A stretch of DNA of 9,454 nucleotides from contig CAIJOU010000679.1 of assembly GCA_903822375.1 (NCBI GenBank), positions 1 through 9,454 of the forward strand, in the 5' to 3' direction. Shown here piece by piece: positions 6,265 through 9,454 of this stretch; positions within the stretch are counted from its first letter, which is position 1; every line of letters starts with the position of its first letter. The DNA comes from Candidatus Hydrogenedentota bacterium (GTDB lineage Bacteria; Hydrogenedentota; Hydrogenedentia; Hydrogenedentales; CAITNO01). The translations under genes were made by a program, and so were the position numbers. The notes below the pieces were generated by a model, which ran no database searches, was not told the DNA's origin, and worked only from the letters and a program-made list of their open reading frames with translations.

Positions 6265-7275
6265 CTATGCAAGAAACAAATAGTCCGGGCATTCGCGGAA
6301 TCCGCGGGGGCGCAACATGTCGCGAATTTCTTCCCGGGCACCCGGTGTGCCCACCATGACCACCACAAAAGCCCCGGCGGGAGCGGGCAGTTCTTCCCGC
6401 GCAATTACGCGGACTCCGTGAATAGTCCTGCCGATTTTGCGGGGATTGATGTCCACGACCGCGACCGGAGCCCCACTGCCCCACTCGCGCAACCAGCGTT
6501 TGCCGACTTCTCCGGCGCCCCATTGGTAGAGAGGGCGACCGGCCCGGGCGGGCAGCAGCGCCAAGTAATGGCGCTTGAGTGAACGAAACGCCGCCTCGCC
6601 ATAGCGCGGGTCATTCATGGACAACCTTGCGGGGTGGTCGCGCCAGTCCAGAATGACGGGCTCGGGCTTGGCGAAGCGGGCTCCCGCCAACCAGAACCGC
6701 ATGACGAGATCGTAATCCTCCGGCCATGGGCATTCGCGATAGCCGCCAGAACGCGCGTACCAGTCCCGTGCAATCATGAAGGTCGGATGGGGCAGCGGGC
6801 ATTCCACGAAAATCTCGCGCACGATGGCCTCATGGCTGACCAAAGAATTGACCCAATCCTCATAGCGACGGCGTCCAGAACCGATGGAATCGCCCATCAT
6901 GCGCACTTTTCCTCCACAGACGCCCAAGCCGGGGTCGGCGGCAAAGCAGGCCAGTTGCAGGCGCAATCTTTCCGGTCTGGCCACATCGTCCGCGTCCATG
7001 CGGGCAAAATAGGCTCCGCGAGACTGCCTTGCGGCCTCCCGCAATGCCGCCACAATGCCTCCATGGTCCATGGGAACAACCCGGATACGGGTGTCCTTCC
7101 GCGCCAACTCCATGAGAATCCCGCGGGAATCGTCCGTGGAGCCGTCATCGACGGCGACCAACTCCCATGCGGCGAAATCCTGCCGCTGGATGGAATCCAC
7201 CGCGGCCTCCACCGTGTCGGCGGCATTGTAGACCGGCATGAGCACCGAGACCATTGGTTCCCTCGTCACTTTCAT
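6265..7275 (-). CDS. GT2-family glycosyltransferase with an extra C-terminal nucleotide-binding-like domain
   Basis: The 336-residue product starts with a GT-A fold (about 8-215). It shows VSVLMPVYNAADTVEAAVDSI at 9-29, the nucleotide-binding VDDGSTDDS at 42-50, the metal-binding DxD within RMDADDVARPERL (D94-A-D96-D97), and PEDYDL (185-190), the ED-type catalytic-base region. It probably transfers a sugar from a nucleotide sugar to a glycan or lipid acceptor; donor and acceptor cannot be read. No transmembrane segment is seen. Residues 248-336 form a separate alpha/beta module beginning LYQWGAGEVGKRW, with a glycine-rich loop, then VAVVDINPRKIGRTIHGVRV and a strand FVVVMVGT. This resembles Rossmann-like domains with a GxGxxG loop. 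The ATG at 7275 lies 7 bp after the arabinofuranosidase stop and has no clear Shine-Dalgarno. A second ATG at 7254 (M8) has GAGGGA four bases upstream and may be the true start. Confidence 0.93.
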   Translation of the reverse strand: MKVTREPMVSVLMPVYNAADTVEAAVDSIQRQDFAAWELVAVDDGSTDDSRGILMELARKDTRIRVVPMDHGGIVAALREAARQSRGAYFARMDADDVARPERLRLQLACFAADPGLGVCGGKVRMMGDSIGSGRRRYEDWVNSLVSHEAIVREIFVECPLPHPTFMIARDWYARSGGYRECPWPEDYDLVMRFWLAGARFAKPEPVILDWRDHPARLSMNDPRYGEAAFRSLKRHYLALLPARAGRPLYQWGAGEVGKRWLREWGSGAPVAVVDINPRKIGRTIHGVRVIAREELPAPAGAFVVVMVGTPGAREEIRDMLRPRGFRECPDYLFLA

Positions 7276-7282
7276 GGCCGGT

Positions 7283-8911
7283 CTATTCCAGGGTAATGGT
7301 CAGCGAGGTCAGGGAATGGCGGGGAAACACATGAACAATGCCCCCCCCCTCTACGGCCTCGACCTTGGTCCGTCTGGAGGTCACGGCCGAAGGAACAGCG
7401 AAGCTGTTTGCCTCGTGTGGGTCGGCAGCCGCCATGACCTTGGCGGAGACTGAGGCGACCCTCAACTCGCGGACTTGAATCATCGTTTCCAAATCAGCGT
7501 CCAGAGAACGGTTCACCACGGTAAGGAGGATTTTCTTCCCGACCAGGGAAACGCTGGTATCGAGCAGCGGCACGTTGCAGGCATCCCCCGGCCCTTCGTG
7601 CCCACCCAACCCGGACATCGCCCGCCGCTTCGCGGCACCCCCTTCAATGGGGGATTTGGAACCGCACTGCGCGCCTGTCTGGGTCGAGTAGGTGGGACTG
7701 TCAGTTTCGTGCGTGAGGGCCCTGGCTCCCATGTGCGGCCGCATCATATCGAATACGTGATATGTGGGGGTCAGGAACATCCGGTCGCCCTGGGTCATGG
7801 CCAGGCATTGCAGCACATTAATCGTTTGCGCAATGTTGGCCATGGTGATTCGGTGCGACCAGCGGTTGAGAAGATTCAAAACACTCGCCGCCAGCAATGC
7901 GTCGCGCAGGGTGTGCGCCTGCTCCAGACCGTTTTCCACCTGGGCTTCCGGGTGCCACATGCCCCACTCGTTGAGCATTATCCCGACGAACTTGTCGGGG
8001 TAGTAGTAGGTCAGGAGGGACTCGGTCAACTTCAAGTCGCGTTCCAGGGTGAACACGTCGGCAAAGAGGCTGCGGAAATCGCCGTCTGTAAAGTCTTTGC
8101 CCGAACCGCGTGAAAAATAGCGGTGCAATGCGAGATGGTCAATCAGGTCAGGATGCTTCATGCCGGCGCAAAAGTCGAGGTTCCAGTCATTCGGGATGGA
8201 ACCTCTTCCCGCCTCCCATGGAACTGTTGTCTGCCCGAACATCCCCCTAAATCCCCCTTCAAAGGGGGACTTAAGACAGCCGCAGGCGACCAACTCTATG
8301 GAGGGGTCCACCGCCTTCATGTAATTGCCGTGGCGGGCGAATTCCCCGGCGTAATCGCCGCCGCTGAGGCGCCCACCGTGCCCCCAGTTCTCATTGCCGA
8401 CACCCCAATACTTCACGCCGTGGGGTTCGGGGCTTCCGTCGCAGCCACGGGCCGCGGAGAGTGACGAGTCGCCGCCAAAGTTGCAGTATTCGACCCAATC
8501 GCGGGCCTCGCGGGGGCTGCCGGAACCGACATTGGCGCACAGGTAGGGCTGGCAACCCAGGGCACGGCAGAAGCGCATGAACTCGTTTGTGCCAAATTCA
8601 TTGGGCTCGCCCTGACGCCACCACACATTCGCCGTCACGGGCCGCTCGCCACGCGGGCCGACGCCGTCGCGCCAGTGGTAATCGTCAGCGAAACACCCGC
8701 CGGGCCAGCGGACAACCGGCGCACGCAGATGTTTGAGCGCCGCAAGCACGTCCAGCCGCAAGCCGTTCTCGTTGGGAATGCGCGCGCCCTCGCCCACCCA
8801 GATGCCCTCATAGATGCAGCGCCCCAAATGCTCGGAAAAATGGCCGTATATTTCCGGCCGGATGACTGACTTGGGCAGGGCGGGCCAGATGCTAACAACG
8901 GAACGGCTCAT
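7283..8911 (-). CDS. Alpha-L-arabinofuranosidase, GH51 family (AbfA-like), with two repeat-derived inserts
   Basis: The 542-residue product is a clan GH-A (beta/alpha)8 hydrolase with a C-terminal beta-sandwich. It removes terminal alpha-L-arabinofuranose from arabinan, arabinoxylan or their oligosaccharides with retention of configuration. Family hallmarks are IYGHFSEHLGRCIYEGIWVG (21-40), VRWPGGCFADDYHWRDGVGPR (67-87), the acid/base GNENWG (E174), DHLALHRYF (258-266) and the nucleophile LNEWG (E315). There is no signal peptide, so it should act in the cytoplasm. Two stretches depart from the family, K214-G226 and K419-G434. Both are encoded by copies of a palindromic DNA repeat and read KSPFEGG and KSPIEGG. 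The first follows the strand IELVACG in the barrel; the second lies near the barrel/beta-sandwich border. Both catalytic residues are intact, so activity is plausible. Residues 521-524 (EGGG) are coded by a G9 run. The ATG overlaps the preceding stop as ATGA. Confidence 0.94.
   Translation of the reverse strand: MSRSVVSIWPALPKSVIRPEIYGHFSEHLGRCIYEGIWVGEGARIPNENGLRLDVLAALKHLRAPVVRWPGGCFADDYHWRDGVGPRGERPVTANVWWRQGEPNEFGTNEFMRFCRALGCQPYLCANVGSGSPREARDWVEYCNFGGDSSLSAARGCDGSPEPHGVKYWGVGNENWGHGGRLSGGDYAGEFARHGNYMKAVDPSIELVACGCLKSPFEGGFRGMFGQTTVPWEAGRGSIPNDWNLDFCAGMKHPDLIDHLALHRYFSRGSGKDFTDGDFRSLFADVFTLERDLKLTESLLTYYYPDKFVGIMLNEWGMWHPEAQVENGLEQAHTLRDALLAASVLNLLNRWSHRITMANIAQTINVLQCLAMTQGDRMFLTPTYHVFDMMRPHMGARALTHETDSPTYSTQTGAQCGSKSPIEGGAAKRRAMSGLGGHEGPGDACNVPLLDTSVSLVGKKILLTVVNRSLDADLETMIQVRELRVASVSAKVMAAADPHEANSFAVPSAVTSRRTKVEAVEGGGIVHVFPRHSLTSLTITLE
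7341..7349 (-). repeat. G9 homopolymer inside the arabinofuranosidase gene
   Basis: Nine consecutive C on the plus strand (nine G on the coding strand) encode most of E521-G-G-G524. A slip of one base would alter the last 18-19 residues of the enzyme. It may be a mutable tract or a sequencing and assembly weak point. Confidence 0.8.
7621..7657 (-). repeat. In-frame palindromic repeat, copy 2 (KSPIEGG type)
   Basis: On the coding strand AAATCCCCC is followed by ATTGAA and GGGGG (7657-7639), a 5-bp C/G stem. A second hairpin follows, GCCGC-TTC-GCGGC (7624-7636 on the plus strand). The copy is read as K419-S-P-I-E-G-G-A-A-K-R-R-A-M-S-G434. The core shares TCCCCC-x-TTGAAGGGGG with copy 1, in the same orientation and reading frame, but the tail after the core differs. 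Confidence 0.75.
8234..8272 (-). repeat. In-frame palindromic repeat, copy 1 (KSPFEGG type)
   Basis: The plus strand has TCCCCCTT (8252-8259), CA, and AAGGGGGA (8262-8269), a perfect 8-bp stem with a 2-base loop, flanked by a further CCCCC block (8243-8247). On the coding strand it is read as K214-S-P-F-E-G-G-F-R-G-M-F-G226. This stretch has no counterpart in typical GH51 enzymes at this point. Short CCCCC/GGGGG palindromes of this kind recur as dispersed repeats in many bacterial genomes. Confidence 0.78.
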
Positions 8912-9454
8912 GCGCCGACCCCGGAGGGTTGGTCGAATTGCTGGAGGAACGGATAGACCCGCTCGCTGACAAAATGCCGCACCTGGCGCAGGTTGCGGAT
9001 GACCTCCTCACCCTCGCCGACCAACACCTGCTGCCGCCCATAGACACCCTTCACCTCGACGAACATCTCGTCGTTGCTGTGTCGGAAAGATTCGATGTTG
9101 ACCTGCAGCGCGCCGGGGTGCTCCGGTGTTTCGGGCAGCACAAAGCGCAGGCCACCGGTGGCCACGGGCCTCTGGAAATGGGGTGTAATCTTTCCGGCCA
9201 GGCCGCAGGCCGCATCGAGGAGGAAGACGCGCGAATCGGTGTAATGAGTCAAGGCAAACGTGGACCGTATTGTGGCGGCATGCACGAGAAAGCGGTCAAT
9301 CTGCCGTGCCTCGCCCAAGTAAGGCATGACCACGCGCACCTTTTCCTCGAAATCGCTCAGCGCCAAGTCGGCCCATTCTTCAATGACCAAAACACGGTCG
9401 GGCAGGAACAGCAGAATGGACTGCGCCTTGCCGCGGTTCGAATAGAAGCGCGCC
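8908..9454 (-). CDS. Unrecognised protein, C-terminal part (5' end beyond window)
   Basis: The frame is open from the window edge to the TGA at 8910-8908, giving 181 visible residues; the start is not in the window. The visible part begins ARFYSNRGKAQSILLFLPDRVLVIEEWADLA. It continues with mixed alpha/beta sequence, including VFLLDAACGLAGKI, GGLRFVLPETPEHPG, LQVNIESFRHSNDEMFVEVKG and a helical C-terminus (EEVIRNLRQVRHFVSERVYPFLQQF). I see no signal peptide, membrane helix, nucleotide-binding loop or known catalytic motif, and I do not recognise the family. It is a real gene because coding continues uninterrupted to a 4-bp ATGA overlap with the arabinofuranosidase start, implying translational coupling. 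A role connected with carbohydrate handling is only suggested by position. A TTG at 9390 could be mistaken for its start, but in-frame coding extends upstream of it. Confidence 0.75.
   Translation of the reverse strand, partial: ARFYSNRGKAQSILLFLPDRVLVIEEWADLALSDFEEKVRVVMPYLGEARQIDRFLVHAATIRSTFALTHYTDSRVFLLDAACGLAGKITPHFQRPVATGGLRFVLPETPEHPGALQVNIESFRHSNDEMFVEVKGVYGRQQVLVGEGEEVIRNLRQVRHFVSERVYPFLQQFDQPSGVGA

Noticed and set aside
6087..6404. Minus-strand 105-codon frame spanning the glycosyltransferase 3' end and the spacer
   Set aside because: It overlaps the glycosyltransferase in another frame, and its product has no recognisable pattern.
7283..8911. The arabinofuranosidase as a pseudogene broken by repeat insertions
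   Set aside because: The frame is intact over its full length, both catalytic glutamates and the surrounding motifs are present, and both inserts keep the frame.
1..9454. CRISPR array, tRNA or rRNA gene, insertion sequence, prophage
   Set aside because: No regularly spaced direct repeats of CRISPR size, no tRNA cloverleaf or rRNA-like stretch, and no transposase, integrase or phage gene were seen on either strand.

Overview
The window is GC-rich, densely coded bacterial DNA in which every supported gene lies on the minus strand, so it is read from high to low coordinates. No ribosomal or other phylogenetic marker is present. An envelope with a type II secretion (T2SS)-like machine, an ECF sigma factor paired with a TPR-carrying membrane partner, a GH51 arabinofuranosidase and a GGAC-rich 9-bp intergenic repeat together suggest an uncultivated polysaccharide-degrading bacterium, for example of the PVC/Hydrogenedentota type. 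That placement is inference and weak.

Region 1 (9454 to 6265) is a tight gene cluster. It starts with the 3' part of an unrecognised gene, which overlaps a cytoplasmic GH51 alpha-L-arabinofuranosidase by 4 bp. After a 7-bp gap comes a GT2 glycosyltransferase with an extra C-terminal nucleotide-binding-like domain. The arabinofuranosidase gene carries two palindromic DNA repeats of one family. Both are inserted in frame, in the same orientation, and read as K-S-P-x-E-G-G. It also contains a nine-base G tract near its 3' end.

Region 2 (6264 to 5970) is a 295-bp intergenic spacer. It holds a GC hairpin just after the glycosyltransferase, a cluster of perfect palindromes, a five-unit degenerate 9-bp tandem repeat and a possible ECF-type promoter.

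Region 3 (5969 to 1) reads ECF sigma factor, membrane-anchored TPR protein (probable anti-sigma), gspE, gspF, gspG, a gspH-like gene and the start of a gspI-like gene. Sigma and partner overlap by one base (TGATG), gspE/gspF by 20 bp, and gspH/gspI by 4 bp (ATGA). The only sizeable gaps are 81 bp before gspE, 72 bp before gspG and 33 bp after gspG. Each contains a sequence that could tune expression: an inverted repeat that can pair with the gspE Shine-Dalgarno, a TATACT box before gspG, and a 7-bp GC hairpin after it. The proteins would form the secretion ATPase, inner-membrane platform and pseudopilus of a T2SS-like machine, possibly under an envelope-sensing sigma/anti-sigma switch.
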